DNA of 64,000 nucleotides from Sphingobacterium sp. SGR-19 (lineage in GTDB: Bacteria > Bacteroidota > Bacteroidia > Sphingobacteriales > Sphingobacteriaceae). Each line of letters opens with the position of its first letter. The stretch's first letter is position 1. The notes beneath the pieces are model-generated. The model ran no database searches, had not been told where the DNA came from, and was given only the letters and a program-made list of their open reading frames with translations. Location of the stretch: assembly GCF_011043555.1 (NCBI RefSeq), contig NZ_JAAKGS010000001.1, positions 854,848 through 918,847 on the forward strand, written 5' to 3'. Position numbers and translations under genes: made by a program. This document shows, in pieces, positions 26,981-36,640 of this stretch.

Positions 26981-27442
26981 ATGGAACTAAAAACACAAGT
27001 ACACGCCGAAGAGGGCAAACAGGAACTCTTTATCACAAGGGAATTCGATTTACCGTTAGGATTACTCTTCAAAGCTTATGAAGATCCAGACATCGTAGCA
27101 CAGTGGATGGGTACGCAAGTTATAAAACTAGAAAATACAAAGTATGGAAGTTGGCAATTCGAAACTTCCTATGAAGGAAATGTTGTATTCAGTGCCAGCG
27201 GTGTCATTTTGGAATTTGTCCCAAATCAAAAGATAACACGGACGTTTAAAATGGAAAACACGGACTTTCCTGTCCAGCTAGAGTTTTTCGAGTTTGAGGC
27301 ATTAGACGATAACACGAGTAAATTAACCATGCAAATTATTTTCAAAAATGTTGCATTCCGGGATCAGCTACTCCAGATGCCATTTGCACAAGGTTTAAAT
27401 ATGGCACACAACAGATTACAGGAAATCCTAAAACAACAATAA
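26981..27442 (+). CDS. SRPBCC / AHSA1-type protein
   Basis: 153 residues of the START-like helix-grip fold: FITREFDLPLGLLFKAYEDP, VAQWMGTQ, TRTFKMENTDFP and a long C-terminal helix. These proteins bind hydrophobic ligands; in ArsR-linked operons the ligand is unknown. One base after the repressor stop. Confidence 0.85.
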   Translation: MELKTQVHAEEGKQELFITREFDLPLGLLFKAYEDPDIVAQWMGTQVIKLENTKYGSWQFETSYEGNVVFSASGVILEFVPNQKITRTFKMENTDFPVQLEFFEFEALDDNTSKLTMQIIFKNVAFRDQLLQMPFAQGLNMAHNRLQEILKQQ

Positions 27443-27444
27443 TC

Positions 27445-27837
27445 ATGAACAAGCGGAATAAAATAGTATACTGGATCTCGACGGTATGGTTGGCGCTAGG
27501 TATGACGTCCACTGCTATCGTGCAATTAGTTAAAATGGAAGAAGAAATCCAAAAAACCAGTTTGGAATTAGGTTATCCCATATACTTCCTTTCCATTATC
27601 GGTGTTTGGAAGTTACTCGGCGTAGTCGTTATCCTCCTTCCAAAATTTGCTTTGCTCAAAGAATGGGCTTATGCCGGATTTTTCTTCTTGATGTCCGGAG
27701 CCATTATTTCCCACCTTTGCATCGGAGATAACATGGCAACTTTATTTGGACCGTCCCTATTGTTGGTCTTGACAATTCTCTCTTGGTATTCCAGGCCTGC
27801 CAGTAAAAAGTTACTCAATCCAGATTCGGGCGGCTAA
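27445..27837 (+). CDS. DoxX-like inner-membrane protein
   Basis: 130 residues, four TM helices, with the DoxX-like phrase YFLSIIGVWKLLGVVVILLP and AYAGFFFLMSGAIISH. Last gene of the ArsR-SRPBCC-DoxX operon; this trio is common in Bacteroidota, and may respond to a lipophilic stress compound (inference). Its 3' end overlaps the convergent small lipoprotein gene by 23 bases. Confidence 0.82.
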   Translation: MNKRNKIVYWISTVWLALGMTSTAIVQLVKMEEEIQKTSLELGYPIYFLSIIGVWKLLGVVVILLPKFALLKEWAYAGFFFLMSGAIISHLCIGDNMATLFGPSLLLVLTILSWYSRPASKKLLNPDSGG

Positions 27838-28081
27838 CTGTGTCCTTGCTGTTATCACGATTTAAATTGTCCAATGGGACACCGGAATGATTATCTATTC
27901 GCTGATCAACGGTATCGGTGTCTCTATCTCTTTCGAGATTATTCAGCGGAACACCATTATTTTCGGTCGGCCGTTCAAGGGAATCAGTCTTATCCGTCGA
28001 TGATGAGCCTGATTCCCCGTTACAGGACAATAAAATGATACCACTCAGCAGTAAGGCTGTCAACAAACTAATTTCTTTCAT
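27815..28081 (-). CDS. Small lipoprotein, 88 residues
   Basis: Start at ATG 28081 gives the lipoprotein signal MKEISLLTALLLSGIILLSC (lipobox LLSC). The mature part is short, highly charged and of low complexity, with a duplicated NNGVPLNNLERD / HSGVPLDNLNRD unit, and probably disordered. No known function. Confidence 0.6.
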   Translation of the reverse strand: MKEISLLTALLLSGIILLSCNGESGSSSTDKTDSLERPTENNGVPLNNLERDRDTDTVDQRIDNHSGVPLDNLNRDNSKDTVSRPNLD

Positions 28082-28168
28082 CGTATCTATTCTTAGAACT
28101 GTACTCATCATGTATATCTTGTTATTTAAAAGAACAACATTCCCAAGAAAAATGTTCGGCTAAACCGG

Positions 28169-29023
28169 TTAATTCTGCTTGCCTATAAAATCTCGGATCA
28201 ATTCCTGCGAACGGAGGGTACTATCTGGTCTGAGATAGCGAGGACGCCATCTCTTGTATTCCTCTAAGAGATTTGTAGCACGATTGTCAATCAAGGAGTC
28301 GAGCTGGCCGATGCGATGACCTTTCGGCACAGCGTAAACAAAATTCCCCTCTTCTGAGCTAAACGTGGGCATCCGGAAGAAATCTCTTTCCACATGCTTA
28401 CCAGAAGTATCAGCGGTATGAAACGCCTCGACAAAAAAGTCTACCGCATAATCGGGGTAGCCGAACAAGTATCCATAGCCGCGCAGGCGATCGTATTTCT
28501 TACCATACTCGTTGGCCGTTACGACCATTGCCGGGTTAGCACCCCGTGTTATGCCAAACTGTCCAAAGAATGCCTGCTGCGCGTCCAACAGGCTATCCAG
28601 CAACGCGGTACGAACCACACTAACCTGTAGCGAACGGTTCTTCCCGTAAGCTGCTGCGTAAGGTACAAACACCACGTCCAAACCGTCTAGGTTTATGGAA
28701 TTGACCGCCCGCTGTATACAAGCAATTTCCGCAAGATATGCCCCTGCAGAATCTGGTTCGAGTATATTTCCTTCCAACAATTTCGTAGAATCCGTATTGG
28801 CAATCGGAAAAGAAAAAGAAACCAGACTGCTCATAGGCTTAATGTCTGCGAGCAGCGTAAAAAGTGCCTCATTATCCAGCCCGACCTGTAATATGGAATC
28901 AGCCAGCCTATAGTGGTCACTAATCTCCACGCCAGTTTGCGGTGAACCTTGATATTGCGTCTTACAAGATAGCAATAAAATCAATGTCAATAATAGAGCG
29001 AAAAGGGGTTTGATAATCGTCAT
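28169..29023 (-). CDS. Lipoprotein of the DUF4876/DUF6850 locus
   Basis: 284 residues. Lipoprotein signal MTIIKPLFALLLTLILLLSC. The mature part does not match a family I can name; it is mostly helical, with ADIKPMSSLVSFSFPIAN and GYGYLFGYPDYAVDFFVEA. The last residues are helical too. It closes a four-gene leftward operon (TonB receptor, DUF4876, DUF6850, this gene) and is probably an outer-membrane-attached accessory protein of that transport system. Confidence 0.7.
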   Translation of the reverse strand: MTIIKPLFALLLTLILLLSCKTQYQGSPQTGVEISDHYRLADSILQVGLDNEALFTLLADIKPMSSLVSFSFPIANTDSTKLLEGNILEPDSAGAYLAEIACIQRAVNSINLDGLDVVFVPYAAAYGKNRSLQVSVVRTALLDSLLDAQQAFFGQFGITRGANPAMVVTANEYGKKYDRLRGYGYLFGYPDYAVDFFVEAFHTADTSGKHVERDFFRMPTFSSEEGNFVYAVPKGHRIGQLDSLIDNRATNLLEEYKRWRPRYLRPDSTLRSQELIRDFIGKQN

Positions 29024-29064
29024 CTGGAATGATTTTTTAATTGTAGTATGGATTAAATAGTCGT

Positions 29065-30642
29065 CTAAAATGTTGCACCTACGCTAACCTGCATACCTTT
29101 ACGATGATCGAAAAACGTTTGGTCTGCTCGTTGATAAAAGCCCTCACCCTTGATAAACAGACTGGTTTCCCGAGCTGCGGAAAGTTCGAACGAATAAACG
29201 AGTGGCACGCCAATGACCAGGAAATCCGATGCGGAATAATTTGTTTCACGCACCATTAAATCGGCCACCGGAAGGGAATTAGGGAGCGATCCACCATAAT
29301 GGTAATCTGCGTTTAGACTTTGCCTATAATCCACCGATACACCAATGGAAAGAAAAGACCTCGCCCCCTTTCCCAGTGAAAAAGCCTTTTCAAAACTTGC
29401 TCCGTACAGCATTTCTTCGAATGCAAACGTAGAGCTTGGTATCAGGTATCTATCCTTTGCCATACCATAAGCTAGCCTTCCCTTAGCTCGGTAGCTGTAT
29501 TGGCTGCCATTCATTTTAATCAGCTCGTAGCTTGCTCCAATGCCAGACTTATCATATGTAGAACGTACGCTGCTGTATCTATTCATATAGCCGTCACTAT
29601 CGAGCCCAGGAACGAATTCGTTGATATATTCCGAACCTCTGGCATTTGACCAATGGCCTTTCACATCGATAATGTGCTTCCAATGTTCTTGCGAACGGCG
29701 TACCGCCACTGTAACCGTCCAATCGTCCCGCAAAAGTGTCCCTTCAGGCCGGGTATCCATAAAACCAACGTGTACATTCTCAGCCCCCACTTCGTAGTTC
29801 CCCGAAAGCAGCACAAACCAAGGACCGTCAAATCCATATTGTAACCCAACCCCTATCCTATCTGCTTCATAGTTTGTCTGGCGAGTTGTGGTTAGGTTTT
29901 CATAGCCTAGCCGGGCGATCGAATGTCCCAGCCCATACAGCGAAAAATACCCTTGGTCGATCTCATTGTTTACGCTCCTATTGGTCGCCTCTTCCTTATG
30001 ATTACTATACGAAACGTTGACGCCTATCCGATGTTGCGGAGCAATCTCATAAACTACTCCTGGGCTGACCTGAAGGGCGTAGAACTTGTTCAATGCACGC
30101 ACATCACGTTGCTTAGCCCCACTAGAGGAGCGGTACTCCATGGCCAATCCTAGCTGTAACCTGTCGTCTTTGAGCGGGAACGCCAACTCGAACCCAAGGC
30201 GGTAATGCTCGTTAGCCCAATGACTGGCATTGGTGTCTGCAATCATGTATGGCATTCCGCGAAACGGGTCAATCAAGGATGCATTGTATTCGGCAGCTCG
30301 ACGATCTTGTCTAGCATAACCGAAGTGTCCCTGTATGTATAGATCACCCAGGTATATATTACCTAGCGTACCCACATCAGCTTGTGTGCTTTTTCGTGCT
30401 TCCTGCGGTCTTCTGAAATCTCCAGCTTGACTACTGTACCCAGCCTGTAGCACAGAAAAGTGAGCCGGTCGGTCAACTAGCAGCCCGGCAGCGTTACCTG
30501 TGTGACGCCAATTGCCGTATTGCTGATCCACTTCCCATTGCAGCATATTGTCTACCGTCTCTTGCTGTGCCACTACGCTGTTAGCATAGCCAAGGGAAAG
30601 TAATGTCAATAGGTAGAAAGTGATATTTTGGTATATACTCAT
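29065..30642 (-). CDS. DUF6850-type outer-membrane beta-barrel protein
   Basis: 525 residues from ATG 30642 (MSIYQNITFYLL... VVAQQ signal). The frame runs up to 30747 but that part overlaps the upstream gene end. The body is a chain of amphipathic beta strands ending KGMQVSVGATF, typical of a large barrel. I assign DUF6850 from its general look and its position next to a DUF4876 gene. Likely an outer-membrane channel or surface exposed receptor partner. Confidence 0.65.
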   Translation of the reverse strand: MSIYQNITFYLLTLLSLGYANSVVAQQETVDNMLQWEVDQQYGNWRHTGNAAGLLVDRPAHFSVLQAGYSSQAGDFRRPQEARKSTQADVGTLGNIYLGDLYIQGHFGYARQDRRAAEYNASLIDPFRGMPYMIADTNASHWANEHYRLGFELAFPLKDDRLQLGLAMEYRSSSGAKQRDVRALNKFYALQVSPGVVYEIAPQHRIGVNVSYSNHKEEATNRSVNNEIDQGYFSLYGLGHSIARLGYENLTTTRQTNYEADRIGVGLQYGFDGPWFVLLSGNYEVGAENVHVGFMDTRPEGTLLRDDWTVTVAVRRSQEHWKHIIDVKGHWSNARGSEYINEFVPGLDSDGYMNRYSSVRSTYDKSGIGASYELIKMNGSQYSYRAKGRLAYGMAKDRYLIPSSTFAFEEMLYGASFEKAFSLGKGARSFLSIGVSVDYRQSLNADYHYGGSLPNSLPVADLMVRETNYSASDFLVIGVPLVYSFELSAARETSLFIKGEGFYQRADQTFFDHRKGMQVSVGATF

Positions 30643-30670
30643 GTCGCTCAATTCTATTTTTAATCCGTGA

Positions 30671-31918
30671 TTAATTCGCAGATGACCAATCGGGGACGCC
30701 TTGTCCGTGGTACCTGAACTGCGGAACCACCTTAGGCTCGAAATCATCTGTGCTGTTGTTAGTATCCATCAAGATAGGTGATCCATCGTTTCTGTTTCCC
30801 AGCTTTTTCCGCCGAACGCCCAATGAGTTGTAGGTGGCATCGACATAGGTAATCCCCGCATCCAATACAGTAGGTACGCGTTTTGCGGTTCCCATAGTTT
30901 CATTTTGTACCGCTTCCACCGCGTCAACGACATAGCTACGCGGTATCTTGGCGTACAAATTGGGCGAGGTCGTGGACAGGTCACGGGTCTGTAAATTCGG
31001 ATTGCCAACGGGGTCATACGTCTCTCCTTCCGGAACGCGGAATATAACCAACGCACTTCCAAATACCGAAGTCAGGTATTGCGGAGACGAACCCATCGCA
31101 GCGTTCCCGTTAAAAAATATATGTTGCATATCGGTGGCCGGCTGGTCCGGGAAATTAGGATTATTCATATTGAACTCAAACTCACATTTCGAGCAGTCAA
31201 TGGGTGAATTTGGACTATACTGGGGCAAACGGTGGTTTGCGGCAAACTGTGCAATGGTAAAGGATTCTCCCGGTTGCAGTGGATACTGCGCGCCATTGCC
31301 CGGAACACGCCATATACGATCAGTGTATACGTATCGATTACCGTCTTCTTCCGGCCAGATCGGCATACTTGTCGAAGCCGCTATAGGCACCAGTCGAGCA
31401 AAGTATAACCCATCGGCATAAGCAGTTCCATCCGAATTGTTGGTAATTTCGTAAAACTGGTTTCGAAAGTAAAAAGGATCTGTCCCGGAATAAAAGATTT
31501 CGCTGAAGGCGAAAGGACCCACCGTAGCACCGTCGACTTCGATTTCCAACGTCTCGTTCTCCCGAAGGATCATCACATTGTTCACGCTACCATTCAGGAA
31601 AAAATTTCCCTGGTCACTCTCTACCGTCCCGCTCACGGTAACGCTATACACACCGGGCACCATGTTATCGATATAGTTGGCCCCAGCCTCCATGGTACGT
31701 TCGATCCGGATTCCCTCCGGAAAATTTTGCAAAACCAATCGCAAGCCCTCGGTCGATGTAACTTCCTCGATAACCGGAATAGCCTCCAAGCGTAACGAAG
31801 CATACTGAATATTTTCTATTTCGCGTGCATCATTGATTTTCTGACAGCCTTGAAAGATGGTACAGACGCCCAAAAAGACAACGATCAAACTACCCACGTT
31901 ATATTTTTCTAATTTCAT
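30671..31918 (-). CDS. DUF4876 family lipoprotein
   Basis: 415 residues. Signal with lipobox in VCTIFQGCQK (cysteine about 25). An N-terminal beta-sandwich (about 40-130; VPGVYSVTVSGTVES) is followed by the DUF4876 body with FSEIFYSGTDPFYFRNQFYE and DQYFEI-like beta strands, GESFTIAQFAANHR and a lamin-tail-like character. Sits between a TonB receptor and a barrel gene, as SusD does beside SusC, so a substrate-binding role at the surface is plausible. Function unknown. Confidence 0.75.
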   Translation of the reverse strand: MKLEKYNVGSLIVVFLGVCTIFQGCQKINDAREIENIQYASLRLEAIPVIEEVTSTEGLRLVLQNFPEGIRIERTMEAGANYIDNMVPGVYSVTVSGTVESDQGNFFLNGSVNNVMILRENETLEIEVDGATVGPFAFSEIFYSGTDPFYFRNQFYEITNNSDGTAYADGLYFARLVPIAASTSMPIWPEEDGNRYVYTDRIWRVPGNGAQYPLQPGESFTIAQFAANHRLPQYSPNSPIDCSKCEFEFNMNNPNFPDQPATDMQHIFFNGNAAMGSSPQYLTSVFGSALVIFRVPEGETYDPVGNPNLQTRDLSTTSPNLYAKIPRSYVVDAVEAVQNETMGTAKRVPTVLDAGITYVDATYNSLGVRRKKLGNRNDGSPILMDTNNSTDDFEPKVVPQFRYHGQGVPDWSSAN

Positions 31919-31941
31919 ATATATATACTTTATTAAACTCT

Positions 31942-34794
31942 TTAAAATTTAGCACCGACTCTAAATCCAAAAAAGAAGGGAAGACCGGGACTATTCCGTG
32001 TATTGTCAGGCATATTTCGTGTATAGTACCGCGTACCGACCCGGTCAGATTGTGCCACCGGATATGACCGGAATAGGTTGTTTGCAAAAAACGATATCTT
32101 CAGAAAGTCCTTAATCTCTTTGCTGATGTTCATGTTGAAATTGAACATGGCCGGAAAGCTTTCCACCACTTCCAATGGGCGCGCTACCGGACGAAGGATC
32201 TCCTGAAATTCCTTTTCCGTAACATCTTCCCTATTTTTGAAATTAAACTCATATACCTGGCCATCTATTTTACTGATGTATTTGAGAGGAATAGAATCGT
32301 TGCCGTAGACCGTCCAATTCGATTCGTTCCAGATGGCATCGGTCGTGAGCGTCACGACAAACCCAATGCGCGGAATGTTATGGACGATCTTTAACGTTGT
32401 CACGGTTGATCTTTCATTAGCACTTGTCATTTCCGGCGCATACAAGCCAATGTGTGTCCGATCCGCTGCTCCGGCGCCGCTCTGTTCGTCGTAGAAAAAA
32501 TAATCCGAAGAATAGGATTTCTGTTGAATGTGGGCACCGTAGAGCTGAAATGCTGTCCTTATCGCATCTACTCTCCCCAAGTTTAAGTCGAATTCCAGCC
32601 CCCATTTATCCAGCTGGTTATTGCTATGGGGTTGGTTGAAGGAGGCCAATACCGGATGGGAAGAAGCAATCTTTAATGTCGGATCAACTGCTTGGGCACG
32701 TTCATATTGTAGGTATTCTACCGGGCGAAATGTATTCAGGGTAGGACCGATGCCGTACGCATTGCGCAGCTTTTCTTGAAATAACGTTACATGCAATTGC
32801 GTCTTCCCTAGCCGTAGATCCACTCCGGCTTCCAATTTGGTATTCGTCGCAATTTTTAGATCGTTATTCTTGGTATCGAATACGCGCGTTGTCGTCATGA
32901 ATAGCGCATCTTCACGCCCGCTGGCCATTTCATTGATGTTTATATAATCGAAATAAGCCGGTTCAGGATGCGTGTATAGTAAACCCGGTGCTTTGGCCAA
33001 CGAGCCGTAACCTAATCGAAGTACAGCCCTGTCAGGAACAATATCGGCAGAGAAGTTTATACGGGGCGAGACGCGGTCATCCACGCCTGAAAAGCGATCA
33101 TAGCGAAGACCAGCAATCACGTTAAGACGGTGATCTCCGATATGGTAAACGATATTGTCTTCTACAAAAGCGCCGATCTGGTATAGGGCAGGAATATTAT
33201 CAAATGGCCAGTTACGAAAGGAAGAGTTGACGTAGCTCAGGTTTCGGTATGGCGGCAAGCTGTCTGCAAAAATCCTTCCGGTGCCAAAGTTCCGGTCGAT
33301 CTTAAAATCTCCTCCTGCCAACCAGGTGTGATAGGAATTACCAAGTCTATGAAAGAAGGTGGTATTCGCCGAGAAAAAGGCGTTGAATTCTTTACCGTCG
33401 ATCTGGTGCATACCTAAATAGGTACTGGGGAGATAAATGGCGTACCGATGTTCATCGCCAGGTAGGATACGCGTTATTTCCCGCCCCTCTTCATCGAAAA
33501 GCCGACCTCCCGGTGTATTCGATAATATAGCCCCGTCCTGTGTTGACATCCCATAGGCTGCATTAGCAGCGGTATAACGCTGTTGATAATAGCCCTCCTT
33601 GTCTGTCACCCCGATCCTACCCGAATAAGACAGCTCGCGCCACCAAGAGGAGGATTGCGGCCGATAGGTACCCGAGCTGTTCAACACCCAACCCAGTTCT
33701 TTCGCTGATGACCTCAGCTGTCGCGTTTCGTCGTTGGGATTTTGTCTTCTTGTTTCGCCCCCGTGGAAAACCACCAATCCATGGTGGGTACGCAACTTAT
33801 TCTTTAGCCAGTTCGAACTGTAAAGCGCATTTAGGGACGTACGTTCGTAAAAAAGGTACGACTGAACCGGATCATGGGTATTGTGTGCATAATCTGCACC
33901 CATACTGAGGGCGTCCTGCCTGTCGTTGAGCGCAAATCCCTTGGACAGGTTGATGCCGTATAGATTGGGATTGGTGCTACCTTCTACCGTTAGCGGATGT
34001 ACACCGGCCTTTTGATTGACGATCACCGCCCCGGACGTCATATCGCCATATTTGACACTGGGTATCCCTCGAATAACCTCCACAGACTCGATATTATACA
34101 GCGGAATATTACGTGTATCAAAACCTCCCGTCGGCGGTGTACCTCCAGACATAGACGATCCAGTGTGTACGGGCGTGAGGGTCTGCAAGTTTGCGTTATT
34201 GGATACAGGCGAACCATTCAGCACAATAGAGGTACCAAATGCGTTCGCATTGGAGGTAGCATTGGCTACATTTCGAATATTGATCTGTTTCGGTTCATTC
34301 AGGTTCGGATTCACGACCAAGCCCCCCGGTACGAGTGACATGACATCCGACAAACTATTGGCTTGCAGATGGTCTATAGCGTTACGACCGATATGCGTAC
34401 TGGACGAACCGTTTGCGGACGAACTTCGTCCCGTAACGTCGACCTCCCTAAGCCTATACGAATTGGGCCGCAGGATGAGACGGAGTTCGTGACCTCTTGT
34501 CAGCACCATGTTCGTATCCAAATCGGCCATCCCAACATGACTAACCGTAATCCGAACAGCCCCCACCGGAACGTCTTCTAACTGAAACTCCCCCTGTTCA
34601 TTGGTATGAGTCTGTAAACCGTACGGCGACAGCTTGACGGATGCAGCGCCAAGTGGCCGTCGGTTATTCTGTTGCATTTCATAAACAGTTCCTCTGAGTT
34701 TTATGCTTTGCTGTTGGGCATTCGCTAACGTTGCTGCGATACAAAGCGCCAAGAATAGAAAAGCATACCTGATAAAGCATCTTTGGTCTAACAT
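31942..34794 (-). CDS. TonB-dependent outer-membrane receptor
   Basis: 950 residues. Signal peptide (to AQQQ, about 28), carboxypeptidase-regulatory-like domain (about 32-110; RGTVYEMQQNNRRPLGAASV), plug (about 120-260; VESVEVIRGIPSVKYGDMTSG), then a 22-strand barrel ending PFFFGFRVGAKF. It lacks an STN domain and its neighbours are DUF4876 and DUF6850 rather than SusD, so it is not a canonical SusC. Energy comes from TonB-ExbBD. The substrate is unknown. A -7 element TACATTTG lies at 34823-34830. Confidence 0.88.
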   Translation of the reverse strand: MLDQRCFIRYAFLFLALCIAATLANAQQQSIKLRGTVYEMQQNNRRPLGAASVKLSPYGLQTHTNEQGEFQLEDVPVGAVRITVSHVGMADLDTNMVLTRGHELRLILRPNSYRLREVDVTGRSSSANGSSSTHIGRNAIDHLQANSLSDVMSLVPGGLVVNPNLNEPKQINIRNVANATSNANAFGTSIVLNGSPVSNNANLQTLTPVHTGSSMSGGTPPTGGFDTRNIPLYNIESVEVIRGIPSVKYGDMTSGAVIVNQKAGVHPLTVEGSTNPNLYGINLSKGFALNDRQDALSMGADYAHNTHDPVQSYLFYERTSLNALYSSNWLKNKLRTHHGLVVFHGGETRRQNPNDETRQLRSSAKELGWVLNSSGTYRPQSSSWWRELSYSGRIGVTDKEGYYQQRYTAANAAYGMSTQDGAILSNTPGGRLFDEEGREITRILPGDEHRYAIYLPSTYLGMHQIDGKEFNAFFSANTTFFHRLGNSYHTWLAGGDFKIDRNFGTGRIFADSLPPYRNLSYVNSSFRNWPFDNIPALYQIGAFVEDNIVYHIGDHRLNVIAGLRYDRFSGVDDRVSPRINFSADIVPDRAVLRLGYGSLAKAPGLLYTHPEPAYFDYININEMASGREDALFMTTTRVFDTKNNDLKIATNTKLEAGVDLRLGKTQLHVTLFQEKLRNAYGIGPTLNTFRPVEYLQYERAQAVDPTLKIASSHPVLASFNQPHSNNQLDKWGLEFDLNLGRVDAIRTAFQLYGAHIQQKSYSSDYFFYDEQSGAGAADRTHIGLYAPEMTSANERSTVTTLKIVHNIPRIGFVVTLTTDAIWNESNWTVYGNDSIPLKYISKIDGQVYEFNFKNREDVTEKEFQEILRPVARPLEVVESFPAMFNFNMNISKEIKDFLKISFFANNLFRSYPVAQSDRVGTRYYTRNMPDNTRNSPGLPFFFGFRVGAKF

Positions 34795-34822
34795 GTCTGA
34801 TAGATATGGTATTTGATCGCTG

Positions 34823-34854
34823 CAAATGTAATAAATAAAATATTACAAACGCAA
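34823..34854 (-). promoter_or_regulatory. Promoter of the TonB/DUF4876 operon
   Basis: On the minus strand TACATTTG (34823-34830) fits TAnnTTTG; TTTG at 34846-34849 or TTG at 34852-34854 could serve as -33, at spacings slightly off the usual 19-20. Confidence 0.45.
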
Positions 34855-34894
34855 CAATGTTTCTTTTAAAACCTATCTTATCACGACAATTTAC

Positions 34895-36640
34895 TTAGAA
34901 TGTATACGATAATCCTACCATTCCACCACCGTGTATGGTCTTTCTGGAAGCATCTGCCCCCCAGAACTTCCATAACACAGCATTAGCGCCAGCCTCTTTA
35001 CGTGTAGCTTCTGCATAGGTCAGTGATGGCGCCGCGTACAACTGCAACGATTTATTCAAACGTATCGCCGGAATAATCCGTAACGAACTCCGGTTTGCCT
35101 CATTATATTTCCAGTCTTTATCAAACTGAATCCTATGGGTAAGCTCCGCAGATAATGAAAACCGTTTCTTTTTCACGAGAAAACCTCCCAAGCCGGTTTC
35201 AAAACCATATCGCAAATCTTTATCGTCTATATATGTTCCCGCACCTAGGACCGCATACAGCACGCGTCCTCCGGTCTTGAAATTTAACGCTGCAAACTGG
35301 CTTTCGTCCAGTCCGATCGAGAACTGCCGTGTACCATTTTTAATCCAATTGAATACACCTATCGGATAGTCACTGCTATCCGCTATATTGACAACCCCAA
35401 GTTGTATACCACGTACTTTTTTTGCCATGTTGATTCCCCCCGCGACTTGGTTCCCTACCTCGTTTGTTGATTTATTCATCGCGCCGGCGATCTGTAAACT
35501 CCGTGTAGCGTCCGTCGCCAAATTTGCCACGCCGGCTATCTGCGCTCCAACAATTAACGTATCGATTGTATTCCACACACCAGCTAACTGCACGCCCTTT
35601 AATGTATTTAGACCAACATTTGCTACCCCTGCCATCTGTAAGCCACGCACATCGCCTCCTACCACGTTCGTTACCCCGGCAACTTGTCCCCCCCGCATAT
35701 CAAACTGGTTCACATTAAAAACACCCGCCCACTCGGTACCCGATACTCCTGCTGTGTAACCGCCGATAATATTCAGCGAGAATTTATTCACCACCTGTGA
35801 ATTGAAAAGACCGTGCGTACTCAATCCCGGAGTCATGGAAATCTGAAATGGGCTGTACACAAAGAAACCACCTACGTTAAGACTCTGGATACGCTGCTTT
35901 GAACTCGTAAAAAAACGTCCGAATGCCGAGTTGGCAATGGTCTTTGTCGAGTCTAGCGTTTGGTGGTAGCCCACCTTTCTGTTTGGATCCGGATTCGTCA
36001 CATCTATCGGAAGCAATAAAACAAGCATGGTATCCCGGTAGTTTTCTTTACTGAGTGCAACCGTAACCGTATTTCCCAAGTTCTTCAAGTCCAGTTCAAA
36101 ATAACCGTTTTTACGCGTTAAGGAGGCTGCCTGGAATGTAGTTCGGTCATATACCGTCACCAGATCCAACGGTTTATTCGTTTGTACATCCATCACATAT
36201 CCCGTTATCTTCGCGCGGTTATTTTTCAACGTATCAATATCGATCGTATGCACGTTCAGTCGCTGTGGCGCATACGTAATGATAATATGTGAATTGGTTT
36301 CCTTGAAAGTATATTTCTCACCAAGCAATACTTCCAGATAATCAATCATTAGCCCTCGAAAAGGGGCTGCATGAATCGGCTTATCTAGATCAACCAGATT
36401 ACTATTGAACGAGAACAGCACTGATTCTTCTTTCTTTAATTGATCAAAGATCACCCGCAGCTTCACATTTTCAAATTTCGGCATCTCGATACGCCGGGAA
36501 AGATTATGTTGCCCTTGTACCGACAGGAAAAACATACATAAAATGGGCATAACCAAAGCTCTAAGTTTAGATCGACGAATAATATATAGTATTATTTTTA
36601 GCATTTTTAAGAAATTATTTAGCCTATACATGATGATCAA
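34895..36640 (-). CDS. STN-domain protein with AGVxN repeats
   Basis: 581 residues. Signal or anchor (about 28-46), STN domain (about 50-125; NVKLRVIFDQLKKEESVLFS), carboxypeptidase-regulatory-like domain (about 148-215), then a run of about nine roughly 20-residue units, each with (M/L/I)AGVxN: QMAGVANV, QLAGVWNT, QIAGVANL, QIAGAMNK and QLGVVNIA. It ends as a beta strand (GLSYTF). There is no plug or TonB-receptor barrel. STN domains relay signals to FecR proteins, so it probably serves as the sensor for the FecR/sigma pair upstream (4-base overlap with fecR). The repeats may form a beta-roll. Confidence 0.7.
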   Translation of the reverse strand: MIIMYRLNNFLKMLKIILYIIRRSKLRALVMPILCMFFLSVQGQHNLSRRIEMPKFENVKLRVIFDQLKKEESVLFSFNSNLVDLDKPIHAAPFRGLMIDYLEVLLGEKYTFKETNSHIIITYAPQRLNVHTIDIDTLKNNRAKITGYVMDVQTNKPLDLVTVYDRTTFQAASLTRKNGYFELDLKNLGNTVTVALSKENYRDTMLVLLLPIDVTNPDPNRKVGYHQTLDSTKTIANSAFGRFFTSSKQRIQSLNVGGFFVYSPFQISMTPGLSTHGLFNSQVVNKFSLNIIGGYTAGVSGTEWAGVFNVNQFDMRGGQVAGVTNVVGGDVRGLQMAGVANVGLNTLKGVQLAGVWNTIDTLIVGAQIAGVANLATDATRSLQIAGAMNKSTNEVGNQVAGGINMAKKVRGIQLGVVNIADSSDYPIGVFNWIKNGTRQFSIGLDESQFAALNFKTGGRVLYAVLGAGTYIDDKDLRYGFETGLGGFLVKKKRFSLSAELTHRIQFDKDWKYNEANRSSLRIIPAIRLNKSLQLYAAPSLTYAEATRKEAGANAVLWKFWGADASRKTIHGGGMVGLSYTF

